Origin: Climacium dendroides
Lineage: Eukaryota > Streptophyta > Bryopsida > Hypnales > Climaciaceae
Direction: 5' to 3'
DNA length: 64,000 nt
Assembly (NCBI GenBank): GCA_950106755.1
Contig: OX467083.1
Coordinates: 37,815,029 to 37,879,028 of the forward strand
The notes below the pieces were generated by a model. It saw only the letters and a list, made by a program, of their open reading frames with translations. It ran no database searches and had not been told where the DNA came from. The position numbers and the translations under genes were made by a program. Below, piece after piece: positions 46,971 to 57,854 of the stretch (positions are counted from its first letter, which is position 1; every line of letters begins with the position of its first letter).

Positions 46971-49439
46971 TTTAAAAACTTCATACCTTACACATGCCTT
47001 TAAATTCTTTTACCATACTCAATAATAAAAGTGCATTTGGTAGGTTTTTAGGGTACCATTTGGCCACCTCTGATGGATAAGCATGTTCAGCTAATTTAAG
47101 GTAAACCAATGTGATAACATGTAGAATGATTGATTAGCCCTGTTATCATTGTTGAAAATTTTAATTTTTTTCCACGTAAAAAAAATGTGAGAAATAAAGA
47201 GAAATTGAATTTTTTTTGACAAAATATGAATTTGTTATGAATTTGTTAATGAATTTGTTACGAATTTGTGAAGTGTACTATTTAATTGACCTAAAAGAAT
47301 ATGTAGACTATCCCCAAACCAACAAAAAGTGTATCTATAATGGTTCATCTTACTCACCTAAGGCAATTATGTTATTTCCTAACATGGCTACAATATGAAG
47401 GCATAAAAAAGTCAATTTATGTGATGAATTTACACTAAAAAGGTGAAAATTCATGTTACAATCTCCATCATCTACAACATTGATTGTGGCCACTAATTGA
47501 ACCTAATGTAGCCCAATCTCTTCAATTGAATTTTTTTTGGTCATCAATTGATGCAAAACTTTAATCCCTAAAAGACAAATGTTGTTTGTTGAACAGACAT
47601 TTGGAAATCTTGATACGATTTTAGTTCCTACAAAGTCAATTTTTGTTTAATGTTCATGAAATTTTGGCACAAGGTGTGAATATGAACACAAACTTACGAA
47701 TGGTGAAAATCTTCATTTTTGTGTAAAATAAAGGCTTCACTCGAAGTTTGCTAACTCTATTTCACAAAGCCGATTTATACACGCTCTGGGGCTGGATTGA
47801 TTTGCCTTCAATTTGGCCCTCAATCCAGCCCAAATTCACCACTCTAGCCCTAGATAATGTAATGAAGTGAGGCTGAATTCTGGGGCCAAATTGTCAATTC
47901 ATCACTACGGCCCTAGATAATGTAAAGTGGTGAGGGCAGATTTTGAGGCCGGATTATTGATTATTGTATTCTTGAATTTTCTTAAGGTTCAATTTTAAAA
48001 ATATAAAACATGCATCTTTTCATTCTTCTTCCTTTTTCTATTTCAAAAAAATAAAAGTGAATTTAATTTTTTTTTCCTATTTATTCTATTTCAAATATAG
48101 AAAAAAATTTATACTTTTTTGGGACCTCTTCCTTTTTCTTTCTTTTTAATCTATTTGGAAAAAAGATAGATTTTTTTCACTTTTTTTGAATCTTTTCCTT
48201 ACTTTTTACATTAAAACTACAGTTGATGTTAAAACTAGAGTTGTAGCTCCTTACAATTGTCATTTACTTTCATGAGAATTTTAAAAATTTCAAAAATGAG
48301 TAATTTTGGTTTTGTCACTATAGGGGTTTGAAAATAATCACATGACTAAATATACAATTAGAAAAAATATATTTTTAATTTTTTTTCCTAAATCTATATT
48401 TTTAATATTATTTTAAAGAAAAGTGTGGAATTTTTTATTTATGAGAACTTAATTAAATTTATTGATAAATGTAAATCAAGTTTTACCATTTATGTTATTT
48501 TTAATATTGTAATCTTTCCTTACCATAATTTTTTTCAAAAATGTGTCCTTAGAATTAGTAAAAACATACATCATTTTACAAATGTCAAAGTTTGGCTTGA
48601 CTTCAACAATGACTTCCATTTACAAATTTGTATTTGTACAAAAAAATTAATTATCAAGCATGTAATTTACCAAAAAATTTATTTTTAATTTGTGTTTGCA
48701 CCAAAAAAATCAACATCTCATGTTTAGTTGATAACAATTGTACCAAATAAACATTAGTCATGTTCAATTAAGAACAATTTAGCTATAGAACATTTGATCA
48801 AGAATGTTTATTTTGTATATATAGATACATACATATATATTGTCCCAATGCTCCCAAACCCACTCTAGTATTGTTAAACTGAAAAAAATACCAGTGCCTC
48901 AAAAATTCAATAACGCAAACGGGAAGAAGTTTCTTAAGCTTACAATTAGTAAGCATGCATCCAAAAAGAAAACAAAAGACCTTACAATAGTAGACAACGG
49001 AGATTTGTACGATCCAACGAACGAGTCCAATTTGGCCCCAATCTAGCCTTAGATGGGAAATCGGGCCACTGAAAACCTTGTCCCGATTGCTCCTTTGAGG
49101 CCAAATGGTTGGGCACCAAAACCATGCCACATAAGGCAACACGTAGGTTCAATCTGGCCTTACTATAAAGCCCTTGGACCAAATTTGGAGAAATTGAGTG
49201 ATTCTATTGGTTCAAACTTGGAGAGTTTTGTCTGACCTTCATTCCAACCCTAAGTATAAACTAATCCTAAAAAAAACAAAAAAAACAAAACAAAAATCTG
49301 ACTTCGAATGTTCCAATCTTTCAAACCATGTGGTCAAATGGGTTGAATTTTTTTTCTTCTTCTTCCCCTCAACACATGTACGGCTGGAATCCAGAAGAAA
49401 TTTTTAAAAATTAATTAAATTTAATCCATTAATGAATTA
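46971..49439. other. AT-rich intergenic DNA, no gene
   Basis: Between 47.76 and 47.96 kb the phrase GGCCCTAGATAATGTAA recurs in a short degenerate duplication. Otherwise only short motif-free frames. Nothing supportable as a gene. Confidence 0.4.
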
Positions 49440-50060
49440 ATCCAATTTTTTTTCGTTTCGATTTCCGACAACGCATCAATCGCCAATCGGCATTTGAGGG
49501 ACTGACTTTTCCTCTTCCAAAACACCCTCCGTCCTTTAGGGGTTCATTATTCTCTGGGTGTCCTTTGATGGCGGGCCTTTTGCCTTTGTCAGAGGCTTGG
49601 TTTTTATTTTTTACCTCAACTTAGAAGGGGGGGTGGGGTGACGGGGTGAGTTGGAAGCTTAGGTGAGGCGAGCGGAGTCCGAAGTGGATTCGGAGGGCTA
49701 ACAATAGTGTGATCTCGTTACCAGATCTCAATGCCAGAATGCCCAGAATGGGTAACTCCGCATTTAATTGGGGGAGACGAAAAAGAAAGGAAGCGCCGCA
49801 CGTGGGGGAATGGAAAAGCGACTCCCCCCGCTGGTCCCCGCTGGTCCCCCCTGTCCCTACGGGCAGCGGGAGCTTCGGGCTACGCGAGCTTCGGGCTGCG
49901 CGGGCTACTAAAGGCCCTCCCTCCGTCCCTTCCTCATCAGGCACTCCGTCACTCCCCGGCCGTCGGCCTCGGGAGACGCGCGAATGGAACGCAGCCCTGC
50001 CCGGGTCAATCGGACACGTCCCGTTCGCCCCCTCCCTATTGTCACACTAGTGGTAGTGGT
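49440..50060. other. GC-rich island, possibly inserted mitochondrial DNA (NUMT)
   Basis: An abrupt change from AT-rich DNA to GC-rich sequence with short tandem words: CCCCGCTGGT-CCCCGCTGGT near 49828, and GAGCTTCGGGCTACGC-GAGCTTCGGGCTGCGC near 49870, plus CCCTCCCTCCGTCCC. This style is typical of plant mitochondrial intergenic DNA (knowledge from family resemblance, no alignment done). Overlapping frames on both strands are open only because of composition. No mitochondrial gene is recognised. Confidence 0.4.
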
Positions 50061-50423
50061 AGCCGCCTAGAAAAGGCTAAGCATTTCTTTGGCAAAAATT
50101 GGTGCAAAATGAAATAATATTTCAACCTAAATCCTAATTTGATATAATCCATACTAGAGTGCCCTGTGGCGTTGCCACAATCAAAACAAAAGCAAAACTA
50201 ATTTTCTAATTTTTTAAGAACAAAAAAACAACTAAAAAATGCATAACTTTCTCATCGTGAGTCGAAATGCCACGAAACCAAGTCGGTGCACCCCTCCTCG
50301 TTGAGGGCTTTCCAACGGTACCAAGTACACAACCGAGGGATGCACAATCAGGGAGATCTCAACGTGACAAACAAAACAAAACAAACATCTTGTCTTAATA
50401 GAAGAGATATAAATCTTGAACCC
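50061..50423. other. No gene
   Basis: Short stretch between the GC-rich island and the next TTAA element; nothing supportable. Confidence 0.4.
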
Positions 50424-51398
50424 GTAACCCCAAAATGACAAAGAGGATAGAAAGTGTCCTCACACAATTTGAAGTCCAGTTCAAAGTGTTGTAACTTTTG
50501 CATCCAAGGTCCAAATTCAATAAAACTTGTTGGGAAAGTTGTGTTCTCCCCTCTAGTTTGTGTGGCAAATATTTTAGATCAATCCAAGATGTAGTGAGTT
50601 TTGGGGAGCCAATTGAAGTTCACAGTTTCAATTTGAGTTCACCAAACTGCATTTAGGGCTGCAACTTCGGGGGCTTGGATCTCTTTTGTAAAACATTCAT
50701 TTTCAATAAAAATTTGTTGGATTTTGTTCCCCTTGAAGTCTAGTTATTGTGGTAAAATTTTCATGTCAATCCAAGTTGTTGTGAATGTTTGGGAGCAATT
50801 CGAAGTTCAACATCCTGGCATTTGGGGAGTAGAGTGAACTTCAACGGCCTATTTCTTCTTCATACAAAGTCCATTTTCAATAATAAAAATTTGGAAAAGT
50901 TGCGCATAGTAGTCAAGTTTGTGAGGCAAAAATCTCATGTCAATCCAAGATGTAATGAGTGAGTGAGAAGCATTCTAGTAGGAGGAGGTTCAACCTTAGA
51001 TGTGTTTTTTGCAATTTTTCTTGTTGTTTTTGACATTTCAAAGCTGTTTTTTAGACACAATGAGTCGATTGAATGAAAAAATTCACCAATGTGTTTGTAT
51101 ACTAATTTTGAATCATTTTGTAGTGTAAAGTTTTTTCATTTGAGTAGGTTTAGAAAATAAATTTCACCTCCAAATGTGTTTTGGGGAAAATTTCAGCATC
51201 TATTTTTGACACAAAAACATTATGATCTTGCAATCTATATGGCCAAATGACTTCAAATTTTGTACATATCATCTAAAACATATACACTACAAGATTGTAC
51301 ATTTGAGATTTGTATAACTTGAAGATATCTAGACCTATAGAGCTTCAAAAGCAATAATGCTTTTGAACCCTGGATATCGAATGTCACTTTGGGGTTAA
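50424..51398 (+). mobile_element. TTAA-flanked element, family D copy 2 (975 bp)
   Basis: Left end GTAACCCCAAAATGACA (TTAA decayed to GTAA), right end TGTCACTTTGGGG-TTAA at 51398, so the termini pair as (T/G)TAACCCCAAA(A/G)TGACA. The body matches 33092-34060: AAAGTGTCCTCACA, AATAAAACTTGTTGGG, TGGTAAAATTTTCATGTC, TTCATTTGAGTAGGTTT. Non-coding. Confidence 0.7.
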
Positions 51399-51674
51399 AT
51401 GCCATGGTCCTTTTTTCAAATTTTGGCACATTTTATATGATATTTTTGTATATAATTTGTAGTAATTTCATGAAATTGGTCATTGAGGAAGGTTGTCTTT
51501 TCAACATTCAAGTATTACAATGGATGAATGAGAAGTTAGTGGACTAAACAATGTGTTCAGAATATGAACGTTAGAATTCTTAAGGGTTAAAGGACCATAA
51601 TATTTAGAAGCCCAAAATTTCTTTAAAATATTTGTCTCCAAAGCAAGGCCAAAATCATTGTAAATATTTATGTT
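51399..51674. other. Spacer between two family D elements
   Basis: Non-coding; ends with AAGGG-TTAA at 51590, which might be another decayed TTAA terminus without an identifiable partner. Confidence 0.35.
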
Positions 51675-52628
51675 TTAGCCCCTCAATGCCCAAGGGGCTC
51701 ACATAGTTTGAGTCCAATTCAAAGTAATGTAACTTTTGCATCTAATGTCCAAATTCAATGAAACTTGTTGTAGAAGTTGCGCATAGTTTTCTAGTTTATG
51801 TGGTAAAATTTTCATATCAATCCAATATGTATTAGTTTCTTGAAATCCAATTGAAGTTCACAAGTATAATTTGAGTTCACAAAACTGTACTTGATGGCTG
51901 CAATGTTGGGGGTTTGTATCTCCTTCATACAGTGTTTTTTCTAATAAAATTTGTTGGATTATATTCCCCTTAAAGTCTAATTCTTGTGGTAAAATTTTCA
52001 TATCAATCTAGGTTGTTTTGAATGTTTGGGAGCAATTCGAAGTTCAAAACCCTAATAGTTTTTCATTACAGTGAACTTTGGCGGTTTATTTCTTCTTCAT
52101 ACAATGCCCTTTTCAATAATTCTTTTTGGGAAAGTTGCACATACTGGTCTAGTTTGTGTCAATAAAATTTCATATCAATACAAGAAATAATGAGTGACTA
52201 AGAGGCATTTTAGTAGAAGGAGGTTCAACCTTGGATGTAATTTTTGGCAACTTTTCTTGACATTTCAAAGCCATTTTGTAGACACAATGAGTCAATTGAA
52301 TGATATTTTCTTTCACCAATGTATTTTGTTGTTGATTTTCAAGCACTTTGTAGTTTAAAGTTTTTTCATTTGAGAAGGTTTAGAATTCAAATTTCACCTC
52401 CAAATGTGTTTTTAGAAAAATTTCAGCATCCTTTTTCAACACTAAAACATTATAATCTTTCAATCTACATGGTCAAATGACTTCAAATTTGATCCATGCC
52501 ATCTACAACATGTGCACTACAAGATTGTATGGTTAAGATCTGTATAATTTAGTGACATTTAGATTTATAGCACTTTAAAAGCTATGATGTTTTTATATCC
52601 AAAAAGGCCTTAGGCCTCGAGGGGTTAA
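51675..52628 (+). mobile_element. TTAA-flanked element, family D copy 3 (954 bp)
   Basis: Left end TTAGCCCCTCAATGCCCAAG (TTAA decayed to TTAG), right end AGGCCTCGAGGGG-TTAA at 52628. Collinear with copies at 33092 and 50424, including ATGAAACTTGTTGTAG, CTTCATACAATGCCC and CTACATGGTCAAATGAC. Non-coding. Confidence 0.7.
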
Positions 52629-52839
52629 CAAATGCAATTGGAGGATCTTTTGTTGCTCAAGTACATTAGAGTTAATTGTAAAGGGAATCCCAATTTGTAG
52701 AAGGGATGTCAAAGGAAGGTTTAACTAAGAATAGTATGAAATAAATACAACACCAAATTCCATTAAACCCTAAAATTTAAGACATTTGGAAATATGAATA
52801 AAAAATTATGGATTCGTACGTTATTTTTTTTTGTAAACG

Positions 52840-53571
52840 GGCAATTTGGGCAAATTAGAAAAAATCATTTTTTTCCAAAAACAAAAGTTTGAAATTGATT
52901 TTCTAGATTTATATACACATGAAAAGCTTTGAATAATTCCATTTTGATCAATGAGTCAAAAGCTATGACAAGTTTTAGTTTGCGGGCAATTATAGATTTT
53001 CTACTCTAATATAAACTTTGAAGTCCTTTATTTAACTCAATTTTCAAAAAATTTGGAGAAAAAATAAAATAAAATTTGGTGTAGATTATTTATTACAACA
53101 TTACAACCATTGGATTGGCATTTTTCAAGTTTACAACTAAATTCTTGTCAATTTAGTATTTTGAATCATTCTCTACTACTTTCTACTTACTATTTTTTTC
53201 TATATATTGTACAACTCCAAATGTTCTGAAATTTTTCAAGCATGTAACTAGCTTGCCTTGAAAAATGAAACCAAAGAAGCATCACCATTTTGGACATTTT
53301 TTCATATAAATGTGACCTTGTGCAATGTAGCTGCCCGTTTTTTCATAGGGCCAAAAAAAAGATTTTTGTCACTTCAAACACTAATATCTTGCAATCTACA
53401 TGGTAGAAATTCCTGAAATTTTTTCTACATCTTCTCAATTTAGAATGCTACAATATCCTATGGTGACATATGTCTAAAACTTTTTTTTTTCCAAAATTTG
53501 GTATTTGTACTAAAAATGAAAATTTTGGAGCATTTTTGGTAAAAATATAGTCAAGGAACTTAAGGGGTTAA
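52840..53571 (-). mobile_element. TTAA family E, inverted and 3'-truncated copy
   Basis: The right end GGAACTTAAGGGG-TTAA at 53571 is the family E start read backwards. Leftward it contains GCAATCTACATGGTAGAAAT, TGCCTTGAAAAATGAA and CCATTTTGATCAATGAG in the expected reverse order, then loses homology near 52840 before reaching the other terminus. Confidence 0.62.
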
Positions 53572-55702
53572 TACCTTATCTTTCAACATTTTTAGAAAAA
53601 AATACACATATGTCCTTTAACTTGAAAATTTTGTCAATACATTGTATAATGGCATGGGTTGGAAAATTTTTAACCAAAAATAATTTTAGATTCATCTTTA
53701 AAAAAATTATAAAATGGAAGGGAGTATTGAATGGCAAAAAAACTAATATGCTAGTAATTTTTGCAAGAAGTTAAAAATTATTATTTCCAATGGTGAAAAT
53801 GTCCTAGTAAACAATTGATATGTTTTTATTTTTATTTTATTTGAAAATATTTAAAATTAAAAACAAAAGACAACTTTATATGTTTTTCTTACCTCTATTG
53901 CTTGCAAAATTAAACTCCTCATAACTTTTACCTCATTATTTAAAATTTAATGGTTTAAAGAATTTTGAGTAGGTATCAATCTATACAATTCCCCAAAAAT
54001 AATTTACATTTTTTAAAACTATATTTTCTACTATCCAATTTGACATTAAAATTTTAAAAATTCATTTGACTTTTGCAATATTTATCAAAATGATGTGAAG
54101 CAAAGTTCTATGCATAGATTATGATGAGTAGCATTCATTCTAACAAATTCATGTAAAATTCTCAAATTACTAATTCAACAAAGCATGTCCAAGTTCTTAA
54201 AAGGTCCAAAGTGGGCTCATTGGTCTTTTAGGGGTAAAATTACTTAATTAGTTTGTTGGCTTTTCTATAGTGTTTGGACTCATAATAATACAGCATCAAC
54301 TTTGGCTTCAAAATCTGAATATCCAAATCTTATCTACAACTACATTTACACTAGACAATGTGGTTAGGATTTGGTTGGATTGGGCAATAGATTAATCTAT
54401 GAAAAAACCTCACAATTACATCATTTTTATTTTATTTGTTTATTATGGTCAGATCTTTAGAAACATGCCCATTGGCCATATTTATGACACAATTAGAAAG
54501 CTATTTGCAAGGAGATGTGCTTAGACTTTTCTATAGTGTTTGGACTCATAATAATATGGAAGAGTTTTAGGGTGCAATGAAATATTTTTGGTGACCAAGT
54601 ATCGCGGTTCCACATCATGTCAACCTATTTGGTTATGATGTGGAACTACAAAAGTGGAAGGGAAATTAGTGTGATACTTTAGCAACTATGGGAATTTTTT
54701 GGACAACCCCACAAATTCTAATGTCCATTGAAATGTGACTATGATTTAATAGTCTTGATTTCATTGGATCTAATTACATAATTTTGACTAGGCCTAGATA
54801 CAAAATTTTTACTCTAATTAGGTCTAGATTTTACTCCAATCTTGTGCATGGCTATTTTTCATAACCAAGCAATTAGAGACTTGTTGAGGTCACTATTGTC
54901 CCTTCTTTTGGTATAGGCATGACATGATGTTATTCACTTCCCATTGTGTTGAAGATAGTATTTCCCTTGATTTTAAAAGGAGTTTTTTTAACATTTTTTT
55001 GATCATGACTAGCCAAGAGCTAAGACCATAGAGGATTTGTGGACATTCCTTTGTAATCACATAAAGGGTTCTTATGTAATGATTTTTTTCATTATTTTTA
55101 GACAAATTACAAAGCAATATATAGTAAAATGGTGAAGCTATTTACATCTACCAACATAGATGAAATATACACAATGTGGATGGAAACACATGTATTCATG
55201 ATAAAGTGTATTACATAATAGAGCGATATAATAGTCCCTAAATTAGGTTGCAAATGGGTGATTTCATCCATTTAAAATAGGAAAATCTATCGCTCAATAT
55301 TCCCTAAAAAACACATTGTTCATATGTATTTTTTTTATTTTTGTAAAGGATATTTAGGTAACTTCTCCAATGTATCCACTATCCCATGTGTGCATGACTC
55401 CCTCTTATCATGATCATCTATATACATACATTAGTACATACCTTGGATTTATTCCCTCCATCTAGTGTCTATAATTTTGTTGAAAATTTTTTATACCAAT
55501 TTCATGATTATATTGTAAAAAATATAATGTAGATATGTTCCAAAATTTAAGTTGGTACAATTAATAAGCAACACAACATGTATTATGTATAATGTGTTCA
55601 TTAGAACCTAAATATAATTGCACACAAGAAAGCCTCTATATGACTTGTTCAAAACAACTTGAAAAAACATGAATTCTAGATTTGTGATGAGATAGGAGGC
55701 CC
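53572..55702. other. AT-rich intergenic DNA, no gene
   Basis: The 30-bp phrase around TATAGTGTTTGGACTCATAA occurs twice, at about 54265 and 54535, same orientation. A decayed GGTCTTTTAGGGG-TAAA near 54225 resembles a family E terminus. No coding region is supportable. Confidence 0.4.
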
Positions 55703-56640
55703 TTAACCTCTAAAGGATTTTTTACTATGTTTTCATCAAAAACGCTCCAAAACTACCATTTCTAGTATAAGTACCAAATTTTAGGAAAAAAACTTTTTTA
55801 GACACATATAACCATAGGATCTTGTAGCACTCTGGATTGAAAAGATGTGGAAAAAATTTACAAATTTTCACCACATAGATTGCAAGATATTAGCATTTGA
55901 AGTGGCAAAAATCATTTTTTTGGCCCTGCAAAAAACTAGGTAGCTACACTTCACAAGGTCACATTTGTATGAAAAAATGTCCAAAATGGTGATGGTTCTT
56001 TGGATTCATTTTTCAAGGCAAGTTGGCTACATGCTTGAAAAATTTCAGATCATTTGGAATTGTACAACATATAGGAAAATAATAGTAAGTATAAAGAAGT
56101 AGATAATGATTCAAAATATTCAATTGTTAACAATTTAGTTATGGAATTGAAAATGCCAATTCCAATGGTTTTGATGTTGTAGTAAACAATTACACTTAAT
56201 GATTTTATTTTATTTCCAAAAATATTAAAAATTGAGTTAAATAAAGAACTTCAAAGTTTATCTTAGAGTAGAGATTTCAATACTACACACAAATTAGAAC
56301 TCCTCATAACTTTCAACTCATTAAAGAAAATGGAATAATTCAAAGCTTTCCATGTGTATGTAAATCTAAAAAAATAATTTCAAATTTTTATTTTTAAAAA
56401 AGAAATTTTTTAAGAACTTTTTTTGCTACCTGGGTTGTCCTTTGAGCAATGAAAGCTACATATCATGCAATAACTTTTTAACCATGTAGTCAAAAGTTAT
56501 GAAAATTGTTAGGCCTAAATGCTACTCCTTAGATATATATATCGTGTGAAATTTCAAGAAAAAAACAAAAACTTCATTTGTAGTGAGTTGTCCAAAATTA
56601 TTATGTTGCCAAAAATGCAATTTAGTGCTTTAGGGTTTAA
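55703..56640 (+). mobile_element. TTAA family E, full-length copy (938 bp)
   Basis: Left TTAACCTCTAAAGG, right GCTTTAGGG-TTTAA. This is the least interrupted plus-strand copy and the reference for the family: TATGTTTTCATCAAAAACGC, ATAGATTGCAAGATATTAGC, ACTTCACAAGGTCACATTTG, CTCATAACTTTCAACTC, ATATCATGCAATAACTTTTT. It contains the empty site (TGTATGTAAATCT) corresponding to the CACTA insertion at 36411. Non-coding. Confidence 0.7.
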
Positions 56641-56651
56641 ATCAATTGGAT

Positions 56652-57854
56652 TTCAACCCCTAAAGGTCCAAACACCATTTTTTTTTGGCATCATAGTGAT
56701 TTTGGATAGGTCACTATAAATGGAATTTTTATTTCTTTTCTTCAAAATTTCACACAACATGTGTCCAAGGAGTAGCTTTTAAAGCCCAACAATTTTTTTT
56801 ATAACTTTTGACTACATGGTTAAAAAGTTATTGCATGATATGTGATTCTCAACATTTGGTAGGCAACTTGGGCAACCCAAAAAACTTCTTTAAAAATCAC
56901 TTTCTCAAAAATTCAAAATTCAAAATTTATTCTCTAGACTTATATATAAGTAGAAAGCTTTGAATCATTTCATATCCATTAATGAGATGAAAGTTATGAA
57001 GAGTCTTAGTTTGTGGGTAGGTATGGTGTCTATAGCCTTAAGGCCCAACAATTTTCATAACTTTTGACTACATGCCTTAAAAGTTATTTTATGATATGTA
57101 TCTTTCATTACTCAACGGTCAACCTGAGTAGCAAAAAGAATTTCTTTAAAAATCACTTTTAAAAAAAAATTGAAATTATTTTTTTATATTTATATATACA
57201 TGAAAAACTTTGAATCATTCCATTTTCATTAATGAATTGAAAGTTATGAGGAGTTCTAATTTGGAGATGTTTGTAGGTAGTTATGGAATCTCTACTCTAA
57301 AATAAACTTTGAAGTTCTTTAATTAACTCAATTTTCAATATTTCTAAAAATAAAATGGTGTAAATTGTTTACTATGATATCAAAACCATTGGGATTGTAT
57401 TTTCTAATTCCATAACTAAATTGTTAACAATTTAGTATTTTGAATCATTCTCTACTTTTTTATACTTACCATTTTTTCCCTATATGTTGTACAATTCCAA
57501 ACGATCTAAAGTTTTTCAAGCATGTAGTCAACTTGCCTTGGAAAATGAATCCAAAGAAGCATCACTATTTTGGACGTTTTGTCATACAAATGTGACCTTG
57601 TAAAGTGCAAGTTGCCCATTTTTTCGCAGGGGCCAAAAAAAGGATTTTTGTCACTTCAAACTCTAATATCTTGCAATCTACGCAATGGAAATTTTTGGAA
57701 TTTTTTCCTCATCTTTTCAATCCAGAGTGCTACAATATCCTACCATAACAAATATCCAAAAATGTTTTTTTTCCTAAAATTTGATACTTGTATTAAGAAT
57801 GGCAGATTTGAAGCGTTTTTGTTGAAAACATAGTCCAAAACATATAAGGGTTAA
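56652..57854 (-). mobile_element. TTAA family E, inverted copy with internal duplication (1203 bp)
   Basis: Reads as the reverse complement of 55703-56640. Left end TCAACCCCTAAAGGTCC (TTAA decayed to TCAA), right end ACATATAAGGG-TTAA. A segment of about 260 bp (56780-57041) is repeated at 57041-57300, explaining the extra length. Together with the preceding copy it forms an inverted pair, so a transcript through 55.7-57.85 kb would fold back into a hairpin with arms close to 1 kb. Confidence 0.7.

Noticed and set aside
47561..47576. TTAATCCCTAAAAG, resembling a TTAA-family terminus
   Set aside because: No inverted partner end or family interior found; the 14-bp match may be chance in AT-rich DNA.
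49621..50117. Three overlapping open frames of 107-128 codons
   Set aside because: They lie in the GC-rich island, overlap on both strands and have no motif; high GC alone explains the lack of stops.
55703..57854. Single fold-back transposon of 2.15 kb
   Set aside because: Each arm has its own TTAA-type terminus at the centre, so two separate inverted elements explain it better than one fold-back element.
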